Of a DNA stretch of 64,000 bases, positions 1 to 14,080 are shown piece by piece (position 1 is the stretch's first letter; each line of letters opens with the position of its first letter). The notes under the pieces are model-generated. The model ran no database searches. It was not told where the DNA came from and was given only the letters and a program-made list of their open reading frames with translations. Position numbers and translations under genes: made by a program. This DNA comes from Sycobia sp. Sy_11 (taxonomy: Eukaryota; Arthropoda; Insecta; Hymenoptera; Epichrysomallidae), in NCBI GenBank assembly GCA_018907035.1, contig JACCIC010000205.1:635001-699000 (forward strand), given 5' to 3'.

Positions 1-1219
1 TTTTGTTTTTCTTTTTTTTTACAGCATGTATTTATCAAATGAACAATATTTTGATTCTTAATAGATCCCTTTGGATTTTACAAAATCATAATGATTTCTA
101 GAAAAAAAAGTCTGTTTAGAATTACAATTTCTAGAGAATTATGAAAAACACGTTGTATGAATATTATATGTATTTGGTATCAAATTACTCGTTGCCAACA
201 GTTACAATGATCATTGCTTTGTTTTTTTTTTGAAAATAAAGTTCTATCTATATTTTTGGAGGTGACTACTCACTCCTTCAGAGTCATTTGGGGAACGGTT
301 TAGAACCTGAAAAAGTCCTTGCTTGTAATAAAAGTGCATTAGTATATTTTTCAAATCTCATTGAGAGTAATTTTCTATATTCATAGCTATTTTATTGGAA
401 TTTTTTTAGTTTTGGCATGGATTTTGTTTTAAAAATACAAAAAAAAAAACATTCACCCCAATTTTTCGTAATTAGTAATTTCGATACCAGATAGACATTC
501 AGATGGCTTATCCTTACTTCTTTCTGAAAAAGAAACGGAACGAACGGAACTTTCTGCGAATAAACACAACTTCGCCCAGAAGTTTAACAATTTATTCAAA
601 CGAACAGTCACATTTTCATAGATTTGTGAACAATTGTATTGTTTATATGTGCAATTTTCTCGGCATTGCATCCTCCGATTTATTTCGAACAGATTAAAAA
701 TAAATCCTGATAGATCCATGACTTGTGAATAAATAGACAACCAAATTCTTTTACCTCCTAGATTATAAATCTTCCAGGATATAATTATATCTGTCTCGGG
801 TCTGACTGTAAGTATAGTTATATATCAGCAATGACAAAAATTAAGCAACGAAAGATAATAACGTGTTGTGCCACACATTCTTATTGAGACTACTGCTTCG
901 CTAGACTTCCTTGTTTCGGAAGCCTTTTTTAATGTTTAATGTTGCTCCTCCTGCATATTCAGAATTGAGGCAAAGCGTACTCAATTAACGTAATATCCTC
1001 TTGACATTTGTGCTCTTTGCAAGAATAATAAGATCCTTTACATTTTTATTTTTTACCAAGTACTAAATTATGATCGAAATATTTATGGCAAGCACATAAT
1101 AGATGTCATATTCATACACCTCCTAAATCCTTGTTTTATTCGAAATCTTCCCTCCCTACGCAAACACCGATACTTCTGCATTCGGTTTTAAACAATTTTT
1201 TCTTCTTCCATTTGGGCAG
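1..1219 (+). other. larp intron (5' part of gene lies left of window)
   Basis: AT-rich sequence with no coding segment I can support. It ends in a pyrimidine-rich tract and the acceptor tttgggcag at 1211-1219, which opens the first visible larp exon. The first larp exon(s), including the start codon, must lie left of base 1 or be too short to recognise here. Confidence 0.6.
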
Positions 1220-4200
1220 AAAAAGCCGGTCGTTAACGGGCCCAAACAAAATGGGATCATCGAGAATCAGAGCGTTTCCAAGGAAGTCAGCGTCGGCGCC
1301 TCGGAGGGCAAGGGCAAAGAAAATAAAGAACAAAATCAGTGCCACGAAGACAGTGACGAGCAGGCCGATAATGTTGATAAGAAAAAGAAAGGTATATACT
1401 ACATAGTTATATCACGAATAATGTCGTAATGGACTCGTATTTTTCTACTGTCAGTCTACTGTTATATACTTTGGTTCACTTCCCATTTCCGTGAAATTAT
1501 TACAAGCTTTTGGTTAATTAACTGACGGTTAATGATAAGTTTGAATATAGAATTTTCTTCTAGTGCATGTTTTGAGAAATGTAGAATATCAAAAACTATG
1601 ATGAACCATATTTATGTCTTACTTCAAGACAATGATAAATATTTTCTTTTACCATGCGCTAATTTAGTTTCCGAAGCTTTTTTGCAACCTCGTTTGAGTT
1701 TTAATTAGAAATAGATAAATATATTCACGTTACCTATATATGCAGATTTTTATCTTGCTTGAATCTTTACAGCCGCGAGAAAAGTATATTGTTTTGTATA
1801 TGGAATACAATACATCGATTTTTCAAAAACTTTAAAATCAGAGTACAAGTTTTCAACAGGCAAATATCGAATTAATGATTAAATAATTTTAGTTTTTACT
1901 CAATTAATCATACTACTTCTCTTTGCAGCAAATAAACAAAAGTGGGTTCCTTTAGAGTTCGACATAACGAAGAATCGTGGAAAAAGGGAACGTTCTCCCA
2001 AGCATCATTTTCAGAGAGACAAGAATCTGGACAGCAGACGAAATGGTAAGTTCTTTTTTTCTTTCATTTTTATTATTAGTTAAATTTATTTAATATTAAA
2101 CAATGTAAACACTGAAATTGAGTTGAATAATGTTACACGGGCTTCTTTTTATCAATTCCTAGACAATAATAATTTTAACATATTTTTATTTATTTTCATT
2201 TGAACAGAAGATGAAAATTGGAGAGACAGAGAATACGACAGATCGAATTACAATAATAATTATCGGGGAAGCCGCGGTCGAGGATACCGCGGTAGAGGCA
2301 GAGGTCGTGGAAGCTTATCCCGAGGTAGTTTCCGAAATAGGCACGATTATATGGGATACGCGCCAGAGTACACTCCGGTAACTATTTAAATTTGGTAAAA
2401 TTAGTTTTTTTTTTTTATTCCAGTGTATTGATAATTAAGAATGATTCGTATGTTGTTTAAACTAAAATGAAGAATCTCCATGTAATTTCTAATGGTGTAA
2501 TTTATTGATTATTTAGCTGTGTAAATTCGGTGTACTCGATTCTGCCTACATGACGCCTTTTATGGGAATGTATTACTTTAACAATTCAAATTATGTAAGT
2601 TTGAATGACTCGACCCTCAAGGAATACATTAAAAAACAAATGTAAGTCATTTTTATAAATTTATGGCTTGTAATTGTTTAATTATAATCTTTATTTTTAT
2701 TTTTTCAGAGAATATTATTTTAGCGAAGAAAATCTTTTGAGAGACTTCTTCTTAAGACGAAAAATGGACGCACAGGGTTTCTTACCGGTAACTCTCATAG
2801 CTTCATTCCACCGCGTGCAAGCCTTAACTACAGATGTTTCTCTAGTCATAGAGGCCATAGCGGAGTCAGATAAATTAGAAATAGTGGACGGTTATAAGGT
2901 CATTATTTAAAAATCTATTATTCTAAATAGTTTTTCGGTTTCTTTATTAAATAAAGCAATTTTTTTAATTGAATCTTTACAAAATTATTTTACTAATGCT
3001 GTTCTATACAATGGAATCTGATATTTTACATTGCAACTGTAGCAATTTAATTTATAAAATTATTAAACGAGCACTATATATCGAAACTATTGAGTCTTTT
3101 TTTATAATTATCAATTTTCATTAATCGATGCTTGCCATTGTACTTATAGGTTCGTACATTGTTCAATCCACTTCAATGGCCGGTTGGAACCAATTTTGAA
3201 ATGTGCGACGACGTAATATTTCCCGAATCCTCGCCAATTGAATTTCAACCAGCGGCAAAACCATTGGCTGTAATTCCAGCGCCACCGATTCCCCGTATGC
3301 TACGTACTGCCATTTCTCCTGTTGTCGACGTGCCGCGCCTTAGCGAATCAGATAGCATTGCCTCGTCAGTCAGCGAAACCTTAAATCCAGAGGTTCCAGA
3401 ATTCATACCGATTGTTTTGAAACCCTTGGTCGAATTGAAAACAAACGAAGTGAATGCGGAAGTTCACGTAGAAGAGAAGTCGGTGCAGTTTAATGATACT
3501 GTAAAGAACGATTCAAAAAAGGAGGTCGAAAGTAAAATTGAATTAGTTGTAACCGAGACTAAAGTACCTCTCACCAATGGAGAAGTTAAGTCGACTAACG
3601 ATGAAGTTTGGAAAGAGGTATTATTTTTTATAGTTTCAGAATTTTAAAGTCTAGGTTTTAATGTTTGTAGTCCCATCGGTTTTTTGTATTGATTAATCCG
3701 ACAACATCTGACAAATTTACTAAATATTGTTAGCAGTCGATTTTTTCTTAGTATTTAGTAGTTAGTGCTGAGAATAAACATTAGTATTTTTCTTATATTT
3801 TCATTGCATAATTCTGAAAATAAATCTAAAAATAACTTTGAAATGTTGTTTTTCAAATAAAATTTTTTCGATAAATTTTTATCTTTAATTATATTATGAC
3901 ATGTAAATACAGTTGTTAAAACTGTAATTCACCACAGCAGTCCGTGTTTATTTTAAAATCTATTGATATCAGCTTAATAAACAGTGAGCTATCTTGAAAT
4001 TTCAACGAAGTAATGTGTATACCTATATACAATAATGTATCGATTTGGACCAAGTTTCATAAACTTACTATTGTCAATAACAAAATCGATAGAACCCTTT
4101 TAACGAAAAAACTATAATAAAAGTGTAATTTGTGATGCTTTTGATCAATAATTAATATTTATTATTGAGCATAAATATATTCATGCTTTATTAATAATAG

Positions 4201-6516
4201 GTCAAGAGAAGAGTAAAACAGCCTCCAAAAGAGAAAAATTTATTTAATCAGAAAATAAATAAGGAGGAGGAAAGAGAAGAATTGGATTTTCAGTTTGACG
4301 AAGAATTGGATACTCCACCACCAACTGGACGCCATAATGCATTCTCCGAATGGTAATTATCTTTCATAATAAGCTAATAAATGTTACAAATAATTTGAAA
4401 ATTTGCAATGATGAAATTATTTTATTTGTCTTCTTTTCCCGTATGAAAAAGATGATTATATCAATTATTCTGAAGACTATTATTATATTTGTGAATTTTT
4501 TTGTCAGCGTTTAATTTTAAGAATATTAAAAACATTAATACAATCTTTACCATTTAAGGTCTGAAGATGAAGATGAAGATGACTATGAATTGTCTGATGG
4601 AGATATAAATAAATTACTGATTGTCACTCAGACTTCATCTTCAAGGATCCCAAAACACGAAGGTCATGATCGTACTGGTGATTGGACTACTAGAGTCAAG
4701 ATCTCGCAAGATCTGGAACAAGCTATTAGTGATGGTCTATACTATTATGAAGAAGATCTCTGGGGAGAAGATAAACAAAAAGTATATAATTTCTTTTAAA
4801 GAAAACATAAGTTTCAAAATATAATGTAGTACAAAAGTATTTAGTATTATATTTAAGTAAAGCCCATTAAATCAGTACATTGACTATGATGAAACGTTTA
4901 TTATTTTTGTCTTCTTTTCCCGGCAGAAATGTATGTGTTGATATATGTTATCTGAAAACTAGTAATGAAAAGTATATAATATGAATTAAAAAATCATAAA
5001 AACAGTTATTCATATAAGTATTATTGTTATAGTTCAATTCTTCGTCATCAGTTGGAAGTTACAAGACGATAAATGTTATTAGCCAAGAAGCTTTTGAAAA
5101 ACTAACACCAAAGGCTCCTCGTAAAGCAAATCCTGAAGTGCCACCACCACCTCCTACGCAGATGGAGGACGTGAAGGTACAAGGATCTACGGAGGCATTT
5201 AAGCAACCAATTCATCCAGTGCATGTACCTATACCGGAGAGGCGCGAACCAATTGCTGAAAAAAGATACAAGCATGACAAGTCACGCGCCGTTCGAAGGG
5301 CTGTACCTAGATTTTTTGCTGTTGTTAAAGATGAACCAGCCGTCGATCCTCGAACTCCACGTAAACGCAAAACTCGCCATAGCAATAATCCACCTGTCGA
5401 GCATCACGTTGGCTGGATAATGGGTGTCAGAGAGCACAGGCCTAGAACATATTCTACAGGGTAAATGCATTTAAATAGCACAATTGCTTAAATTTATGCA
5501 ATAAATTAAATTTTATTTGTTAAAAGAAAACACAATGTTATAATTTTTTTATATCCTTTTTTTACATCTAGAAGTAGCACCGGTACAAGTCCAAACGAAG
5601 GATTCTTAGCTAGCAGTTACGGTAGCGCTCCACAGTCATTACCAATTTTTCAACATCCTAGTCATTCATTATTGAAGGAAAATGGTTTTACTCAACAAGT
5701 TTATCACAAATATCATTCACGTTGCCTTAAAGGTAATTTTGTGCAATTACTTTGTTTATGAAATACAATGAGACATTTTCTTTTCTTTTTTCCTCTCTGA
5801 AAAATGTGTAAAAAAAATAAATTTTACATAACCAATTATCAAGTTATTTTAAACATAAGCTAATAAATACATTCTTTCAGAGCGTAAAAGACTGGGAATT
5901 GGCCAGTCGCAAGAAATGAATACCCTCTTCCGATTTTGGTCGTTCTTTTTACGAGAAAATTTCAATCGCAATATGTATGAAGAATTCAAAAGAATAGCTT
6001 ACGAAGATGCCTGTGAAGGTTACCGCTATGGTTTAGAATGTTTATTCCGGTTTTACAGTTATGGTTTAGAAAAAAAATTCAAACCTCATCTTTATAACGA
6101 TTTCCAAGTAGAAACGATAAAAGACTATGAAAATGGTAAATTAATAATTCATTATGCCATTTATGTATTTGAATATTGAATAAATATAAATATACCAATT
6201 TCAAAACACTTTACAGGTCAGCTTTACGGATTGGAAAAATTCTGGGCGTTCCTGAAGTATTATAAACATTCGTCTGATCTTCACGTTGATAATAAATTGC
6301 AGGAATATCTTGAAAAATTCAAGACCATTGAAGATTTTAGAGTAGTTGAGGTAATTAGAAAATTTGTTAATTTATTCGTAAATTATTAAGGTATCATTTT
6401 TTCAATTTACATTATTTATACATTTCTTTTAATAATTTTAGTTGAAATATTACTTTTAATGATATTTCTTAAATAAGAAATAAATTGATTGTTGATTAAT
6501 TATATATATATATATA

Positions 6517-6567
<51 letters not shown>

Positions 6568-7041
6568 TTTTTTCAAATTGAATATCATTTGAATTAAATA
6601 CTATATCAATGTTTTTTCTTCTAATTTCAGCCACAAATAAATGAACTTTCAAGATCTCAAGCAGCCAAGCGACGCAATAGAAGTGTTTCTGAAAGTGCTA
6701 GCGCAGTCGAAGCATCTCCAACTAGTCGTGTACGTCGACTATCTGGTGGTTCGAGCACGGTGACACTGGCTACTGCAAATAATTCCATAGCGTCTACATC
6801 GCAATCACAGTTGCATCAGGCGCAAAAATTGAGCGTTAATCTGGCGCAATATCGTAATAGAGCTGGCTCTTTTGGCTCGGGCAGACTTGGTCATTCCAGA
6901 CGACGAACCGAATCTTCGTCGTCGTCGAGCCAGCAGCAGCAGCAGCAGCAGCAGCAGCCACAAGTAGTACAGTCTGGAAATAGATACAATTCGGGCTCTT
7001 TTACAAAGCCTCAAGAAGTTATTAAGACTGCGCAGAAATGA
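1220..7041 (+). CDS. larp: La-related protein 1 (Larp1), 5'-partial, 13 exons
   Basis: Larp1 is a cytoplasmic RNA-binding protein that controls translation and stability of TOP mRNAs downstream of TOR. Exons, all GT-AG with matching phases: 1220-1391, 1929-2045, 2208-2377, 2517-2641, 2709-2898, 3150-3617, 4201-4352, 4559-4781, 5033-5460, 5572-5732, 5881-6135, 6217-6350 and 6631-7041. Together they make 1001 residues plus TGA. Visible parts in order: the NKQKWVPLE motif (exon 2), an RGG box (exon 3), the La motif with [20 protein letters not shown] across exons 4-5 (about residues 185-260), acidic linkers, the [10 protein letters not shown]...HVGWIMG block (exon 9), and DM15 repeats in exons 10-12 ([20 protein letters not shown], then the repeated YGLE.F units). 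The last exon is Ser/Gln rich with a poly-Gln run. The DM15 cap-binding region separates it from other LARP families. The N terminus is missing. Identification is firm; exact ends of two weak donors (2899 gtcatt, 2378 gtaact) rest on reading phase. Confidence 0.95.
6500..6566. repeat. (TA)n microsatellite in last larp intron
   Basis: Nearly pure TA dinucleotides with one TGTG interruption, inside the intron between exons 12 and 13. Confidence 0.95.
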
Positions 7042-9636
7042 GTGACTGTGGCGGTAAGTGGATGATGATGGTGATGAATACGTCGATACTTTCAGTACAA
7101 GTAATGTGTATACTCACACACGCTACTGAAGCAAGAAAAAAACAATTTAATACTTGATTGTGTATTTTTAATGGACGCACCTATACGGGCGTACGATTAT
7201 GCTATGACGAACATAAGTGCACTGTGACTGAGAAGAGGCTAATCGTTTTTCTTTTATTAAAAGCAAAAAAAGTGCGTGATTCTTTCATAAAGAATAAAAC
7301 TTCTCGCTATATTTTATGGCAGCGAATAATATGAAAAATTTCATAAAAATACGTGACTAAGATAAATAATTATAGAATTACGTCGTTTGAGATCTATCGA
7401 CAAAATCAGTCTTTTTATTAAATTGATAGGGAGAGCAATACGAATTATAGTCTTCCGAAATAATTTGGATACAATCGATTTCTCTCAACATTTTTGTATT
7501 TTTGTTTCTTTTTTTTTATTATGGTCTTTGCAGTGACGATAAAAAGATGAAAAGGAAGAGGAATGAACAAAATAATTCCATTGCATATAAAACAGTTGAA
7601 GGTTAAAGAAAATATATACTTTATTTTAAAAAGAAAAACATTTTCTAGCAATCGTACAATTTATAAAAATAGAAAAGCAAAAGATTCATGTAAAAAAGTA
7701 AACCAGCATGCCCACTCTCGGTAAGCTATGTAGAGTTAAGAATTTGTTCTAACTATTATTTCTGATAGTTCTCATACTGATATTATATTTATTTTAAATT
7801 TAATGAAGCTACATAATCAGAGAGTAAAGTAATATAATGTAACATAATGAGCGTAATTGAATTAAAGTAAATTTGCATGGGCCTTATAATATTGCTCTTT
7901 GAATTTGCTTTCGGGCTTCTGTACTTTGTTGTTTGTACTCTTTTATAAAAGGGAGACTATTATTTTTGAATATGTTAAATGATCGTTCTGGAGGAAAATA
8001 TTTGGACCTCATTAGAGAAAAAACTTTAATAAATCATAAGACTCGCTAATTTTTATACGTCACTGCAAAAATGTGCTCATCCGCCACAGACATCCAGTGA
8101 TATTAATTGTTGGTTTTTTTTTATTACAAAACAGCAACTCTAGTGAAATATATATAGAAAAAAACGATGAATGCGCCTTTTAAGGTATAGTTTTGAATAT
8201 ATGAATAACATAATGTTTCTGTTTTTCTTTTTTCATTTTTCATTATCCACTATTCTTAGTTGTATGGAATATAGCTTTAACAACAAAAAAAAAATTTAAA
8301 AATTACAAAAAATTATAAAAAATACGAATAATTAAAGCTTTTTGTATAAAATATTATGCTTGATTCGCTCGTCCGTTCGACTGAATTCGATCGATAAATA
8401 AAAAGGGCGTAGCGTACTACAGTTTTCCTTAAAAATTGTTATTAAAAAAAATCTTCATTATAAATCGTAACGTTACACTGCCTCGTAAGTTATAAATGCA
8501 CTTTTTCATGTCGAGAGAGAAAATAGTAAAGTCTGAAGCGCTTATCGATCATTTTATGCGAATTTATTATTATACTGTACTTCGACAATCCTATTAGGTA
8601 TTTATTTTCTTATATGAGATTTTCACAAGATTTATGGTGTGACTTCACTAGAGCATTAAATAGATAACTATAACAGTATATTAAATGATAAATATTTATT
8701 AATACTTCTTTTAATAAAATTCCTTTGATCGATACTTTAAATCAGTCTATTTTTTGATTTCATAGAAAAAAATATAAATGAACATCAGTGTATATTATAC
8801 ATATAAATTAATATCAATAAGACACATTGATATATTTGAAAGAAAAATAATTTATAAATAGGTTTTTGATAAAAAATAAAAATTAAAAATATTATGGAGT
8901 GTGATAAAATTTTTATTAAAATCTACGAATTGCAATCTACATTTATACAAAAAGCTTGTAGTGTAATTTTTTATATTGTAAACTTAAAGCAAATGTATAT
9001 TTCATCACAATAAGTTTATAAATATTTCTCAATGTTCATTCAAAATGCTAAGCTAGTAATTTTTTGTCTCAAATCTACCCCCATACATAAATAAATATTT
9101 CAAAATATTTTGTTAACAACTGCAATAAATAAAATTAATCATTCAAAACTAGTAACAAAATACATATTTTAAATAATCTTTTATATTTAAAAAACGTCTT
9201 TTCATAATAATATTGCTAAATTTAGTATTTGTAGAAAACTTTTGATAGTTCAATTTTATTCATTAAAGTATTTAAGGCATCCAATTGTAGAGTTTTTATT
9301 GGAAAAAAGCGCCTATATATACTAATTAGATAGTTCATAGGATGAAAAATAACATGTGTATTTTCGCGTTACGCCTTATCGAATTTTCGACGGAACGAGC
9401 GAAAATGAAAGAGCTCACAGAAAGACTTGCACTAAAATCAGAAAAATCCTACAGCGAGATAATATATAAGAATGCATATGCGTATCTGAATGGTCGATAA
9501 TTGATGAAATATGAAAACTCTCAGGAAAAATGTTAGTTTTCTGTAAATAATCACAATAACTTCTTACAAGAATATAATGATTGTTAATACCGAACTTCGT
9601 CTCGTAAAAAGCGATGTCGGTTTATTATAATTATAG

Positions 9637-9638
9637 CG

Positions 9639-9687
<49 letters not shown>

Positions 9688-9690
9688 ATT
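9637..9690. repeat. (ATT)n trinucleotide repeat
   Basis: Uninterrupted TTA/ATT units followed by ttaattatt. Confidence 0.9.
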
Positions 9691-11776
9691 TTTGTTGTTT
9701 TAAGCGAATGACCAGTTATATCGTCATTTAAATTTTTGTCCCGACGACGAAAACCTATATGATAAAAATATGAACGTATATGCTGTGATTTATTACAGGA
9801 GTGCGTTATTTACACTTAAATTCAGAGAATCAAATTATGTCACAGGCTATTTTTAATTATTTGCTTTTTAAAATTTTTTAACAACTGCGTACAAAAGAGT
9901 GAAGATATGAATAAAACATTTGAATTTTATATCTATATCTATTGATCCAACATTTTGATTCTATTGTTCTAAGCATTTCCTTTTTATTTCATTATTCAAT
10001 TGCAAAAAGAATGAAATAAAGATTTTATTGAGAAACTTGATTTTTCAATCCTAAATTTCTATCCGATTAAGTTTTATCTAATGAATTCTGATACATTAAA
10101 AAAAACGTCTTAAAATCATATACGAATCCGATTCTATATTAAAAGAATTTAAGTGTGTGCGCAAGGGTTTGACGGTATAGATGTAGCGTTATGAATATAA
10201 TGCGAGTTTTGTTTTTGCTATAGCGAGGTTCGTCGTCGCGACGTGCATACGGTCGAAGGAACCAACTTTATTATATAAAGATTTCTTTTTTCTGTTTTCC
10301 CCCACTTTTTTTACTTACATTTTAATGCGGAATTTATTGTTGACACTTTTTATCGAATTCATACGATGCACGGATTGAGCAAAGTTATAATAAAAATTTT
10401 TTTCGTATGAAGTTATATTGAGTTAGAGTAAAAATTATTTTTATTTTGTTTACATTTCTGCTAACACGTGGCATGAAAGCTTATATCTGAACGAGTAAAA
10501 TAGAAATAAATGCATTAAGGACACGGAAGTCTGTAATCTTGAAAAGCTTTTAAAAATAAAAAGTGAAAAAGAATATGTCGTGAGATTTGAGATCTCAGCT
10601 TGTAATATATATATATATACATATATATACATACTTACGATACAAACTTACATATATTGTTACTTATAGATATAATATATATTATATACATAACGCTGAT
10701 GATATAAATATATTCTAGTTTTAAGGCTTTCGCTAATCTAGATGGGTGAGGTTAATGGTTGGTATCAACTAAAAAATGTATAAAAAAATGTTATATATTA
10801 TATACATATATATAATAATTATAGAAATAGTTTAAATCGTATGCATAAAGAACGAATAAATGCAGATTATATTATAACGCCGTACACATAAAGTAAATAA
10901 ACAAAAAAAAAACAATAAAATAAAAAAATAACGATATCGCGACGCGTGTTCAGCCATGCATTAGTTCCGTAACGAAATCAGAATAATACAGAAATGAAGT
11001 GAATAGAGCTATATCGAAAATTCAGATAGAGTATCCCCTTTTGTTTATTTGACTTTAGACTTTTGTGCAAGAAAAAAAACCATCGAATAGTAAGTTGTTG
11101 ATCATAGGATAGGATAAATAATGCGACGTTTTTAACTCGACGTGAAAAAAGAAAAAAAAACAATTAAAATAACACAAGCCAAATCAGTTTAATGGAAAGG
11201 ACAGTACCGTTATTGTTTCGTCGGTTGGCTAGATGCTCAAATGGAGCCCGTACACAAAATAGGAATCCTTGCTTTCGTTCGCGAATAGTGTCTTCAAAAC
11301 GAGGAAAAGGGTTAAAAAAAACTGTCGAATCATGTCACGCCGCTTTTTTTACAATTTTTACACTTGACTCCCTATATGTATAAAAACAAAGAAAAAATGA
11401 TAATGACAAAAAAACAATGACAAAAATGATTCGAGACAGAGAATTATATAATGGACATAACGTGGCATCTTCTGGCCCTTTCTACCTTCCTCGTTAAACG
11501 AACGCCGACGTGTCTGTCATGGGTGGTTAATTTTCACTGAACTACAAAATAAAACGACACTATTTTGCGCATTAAATGATTTTAAGCTCTTTTTCCTCAT
11601 TGAATTTTTTCATGCATTTTTAAATATCTCGAATGCGAATGATAACAGTCAATTTAGCTTCGGTCGTGTTTTGTGATATACTTACAATTAATCATAATGA
11701 GAAAAAAGCTCCCTTTAATGATCTGGTCTGTAAGTCAACTGAAAGGTGTATCGAGCAGAGATGTTCGTTTCTTTCC

Positions 11777-11777
<1 letters not shown>

Positions 11778-11821
<44 letters not shown>

Positions 11822-11828
11822 GTTGTTG
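11778..11828. repeat. (TTA)n to (TTG)n trinucleotide repeat
   Basis: TTA repeats run into a short TTG block. They explain the poly-Ile and poly-Leu ORFs here. Confidence 0.9.
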
Positions 11829-12600
11829 TTATTTTTTTTTTATTGTCGAGTCCAACAATAGAATTATGTAATATATATATACATATATATCAATTTTTCA
11901 ATGACTGCAGTAAAGTGCGAACCATGTATTTTCTATTATTAAATATACTAGAACGAGTGAAAGAAATTCAAGCAAACCTTGATGATTAAACTAAAATCGA
12001 AAAATATCTTGCGACTGCTCGACCGGAGCTTTTTTTTTTTTACTATAATAAGATCTAAAAGAGCATTTTGCATAATTGATGATAATCGAATTAATGCCAT
12101 GGTAATGAGAAAAAGTGTAATTAGGTGTGAAAGAAAGGAATGATAGAGAGAAAAATAACGTTATTAATGAAAAAACTGTATAAGAAGCATCAATCTAGCG
12201 CCACTGCAATTGTCAGCCATGTAAATATCATAGTTCATAATAAAAAAATAGACAATAGGATGTAAGAAATAATAGTTCCAGGCGAAAAAAAATCCAAAAA
12301 GAGGTCGATTTAAGCCGTGATGGCACACCTAGCGAGTGACAGTACTGTTGTGATAATGTGATGAATTTATAATGCTGATTAAACTAATGATGATAAAATT
12401 GATGCTATATGATAAGAGTGAAAATCTGTACCATATAAAATCTGTGTCTGATTATGAATCTTGTGTATGTATAATTGGGAATTGTAATGTTTGTGAATAT
12501 AAAATAAAAAACCAAAAAAACCGAACTCGCAATGCTTGCTTTCTTTTGATTATATTATTCGATTTTATTTCAATATTTTAATGTGCGATTTTACTGATTT

Positions 12601-13531
12601 ATTAACAAAACTGAAAAGTATCAAATTTTACTTTACACTTTTAAACGTTTTAAGCATTATTTCATATTAATTTCCTCTCTAAAATTAATATACGTATATA
12701 ATGTGTGATTAATTAGAACTGAACATTTCATTTGGTTCTTCCTTATGAAAATATTTGATCAGTAAAATATTATAGTACATTTCTAGTAATTTAATAATAA
12801 TAATAAAAGTGATTTTACCAACAGTTATTGAAGTGTAAAAAAATTATGTTTGAAATTTTGCTGGTCTCATTGCCGATGATTTTACACGAACAATAAAGAT
12901 CCTTTACCAATAAATTTCTCAAAAATAATATAATGAACGTATATTTTATAGATAAAAATTCATTTAAATAAAATTTTTATACCGGAAAAGTCCAAATACA
13001 ATAATAATGCAACTTAGCTAACATTTAATCACTGTAAATTATATTTTGTTTTATTGCAGCATGAAGTGCTGGATTAAATTTTAATAGAATCAGTAATGTG
13101 CTTTCGTGTTTTGCAACATTTATGCTTCAACCATACTGCACGTCCAGGCGTAATTATTATACATAAACTAATATAAATAATTTTATATTTATAATAAAAT
13201 TTAATTTACAGATATTCAATTTTATTGAAATTATATTATCAGTATAATTTATAGGTTCGTGACGAGCAATAATAAGTATGTAAGTAATTAAAATTTTTTA
13301 TCGAAAATTTATAATTTTATTAAAATTGTAATTGCAAATTGTGATTGCAAATTCAAAAAAGCATAAAAATGATCAGCAAATTTATCATCAATTTTTTACA
13401 ATTACTGTTTCTGATCTTAATACTTCTGCTTCATAAATGGATTATAGTTTGTTTCTGATATTGACGACTGGATATATGAAACAGAGCCGTCGAGAAATTT
13501 GGCAATTTTAATTATTTTTTAAAAATGTCTA

Positions 13532-13537
<6 letters not shown>
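12601..13537. other. AT-rich intergenic stretch
   Basis: Very AT-rich, no ORF with coding character and no repeat family recognised. Confidence 0.5.

Positions 13538-13590
<53 letters not shown>
13538..13590. repeat. (TA)n microsatellite
   Basis: Pure TA dinucleotides directly left of the GC-richer island at 13.6 kb. Confidence 0.95.
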
Positions 13591-13593
<3 letters not shown>

Positions 13594-13614
13594 TCTTTAT
13601 CCAAGAAAAATAAT

Positions 13615-14080
13615 GGAAATAAACGAGCCGTCTATGCCTAATATAATAATAGTCACGCGAGGGCTCGATCCGGCGGCTAGAGCTTAATCCGCGCACTTTG
13701 TGTCAGAGACGGGAAACCGAAGAAATAGTTATGCGGCACCAGGCGAGGCATTCGTCACGATAAAGCCGCTGATCCTCTCGATCGTTGCGCCGCGCCGCGG
13801 CGTTATCGCGCGCCGCCGAGCTAATAAACACAAATGTCCTCAAATCATTGACGGGCTTAGCGGGAAGAAATTGAGGGCGGGAGAATGAAGAATACACGGG
13901 GACCCCGGCCCTCTTGGTCGCTGTTTCATTTGCGCGAGGCGTTGTATAAGTTTATATTCCAAGGACCGAGAACGGTATCGGAATTTCAGCTTTGCTGAGG
14001 AAACTTGTTTCATTTCTTGACCGTGCAATGCTTTTATATTATTGCGCTCGCGTAAATGCGTGTTTATATACATCGAAGCA
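13615..14080. other. GC-rich island, function unknown
   Basis: About 450 bases much richer in G+C and CpG than the flanks (for example gcgccgcgccgcggcg). Both strands have ORFs of 60-80 codons, but none resembles a family I know and there are no convincing splice partners. It could be an enhancer, a CpG-rich promoter, or a conserved non-coding element. Confidence 0.35.

Larger units (their letters stand above)
7042..12600 (+). other. probable long larp 3' UTR and/or intergenic DNA
   Basis: About 5.5 kb without a recognisable gene. Many AATAAA/ATTAAA hexamers occur; one at 12503-12508 (in ataaaataaaaaacc, followed by T-rich sequence) would make a plausible distal poly(A) site, which is inference only. 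A strong splice donor (GTAAGT, 7054-7059) lies 12 bases after the stop codon. The ORFs of 60-118 codons here are low-complexity or random. Confidence 0.4.

Noticed and set aside
503..697. 64-codon ORF near the left end
   Set aside because: Random composition, lies in a larp intron, with an equally long antisense ORF.
2674..2910. Larp La-motif ORF starting upstream of its exon and ending in YKVII
   Set aside because: Its ends are intron sequence; splice sites and phase give exon 2709-2898.
11633..11989. 118-codon ORF with poly-Ile
   Set aside because: Produced by the (TTA)n repeat.
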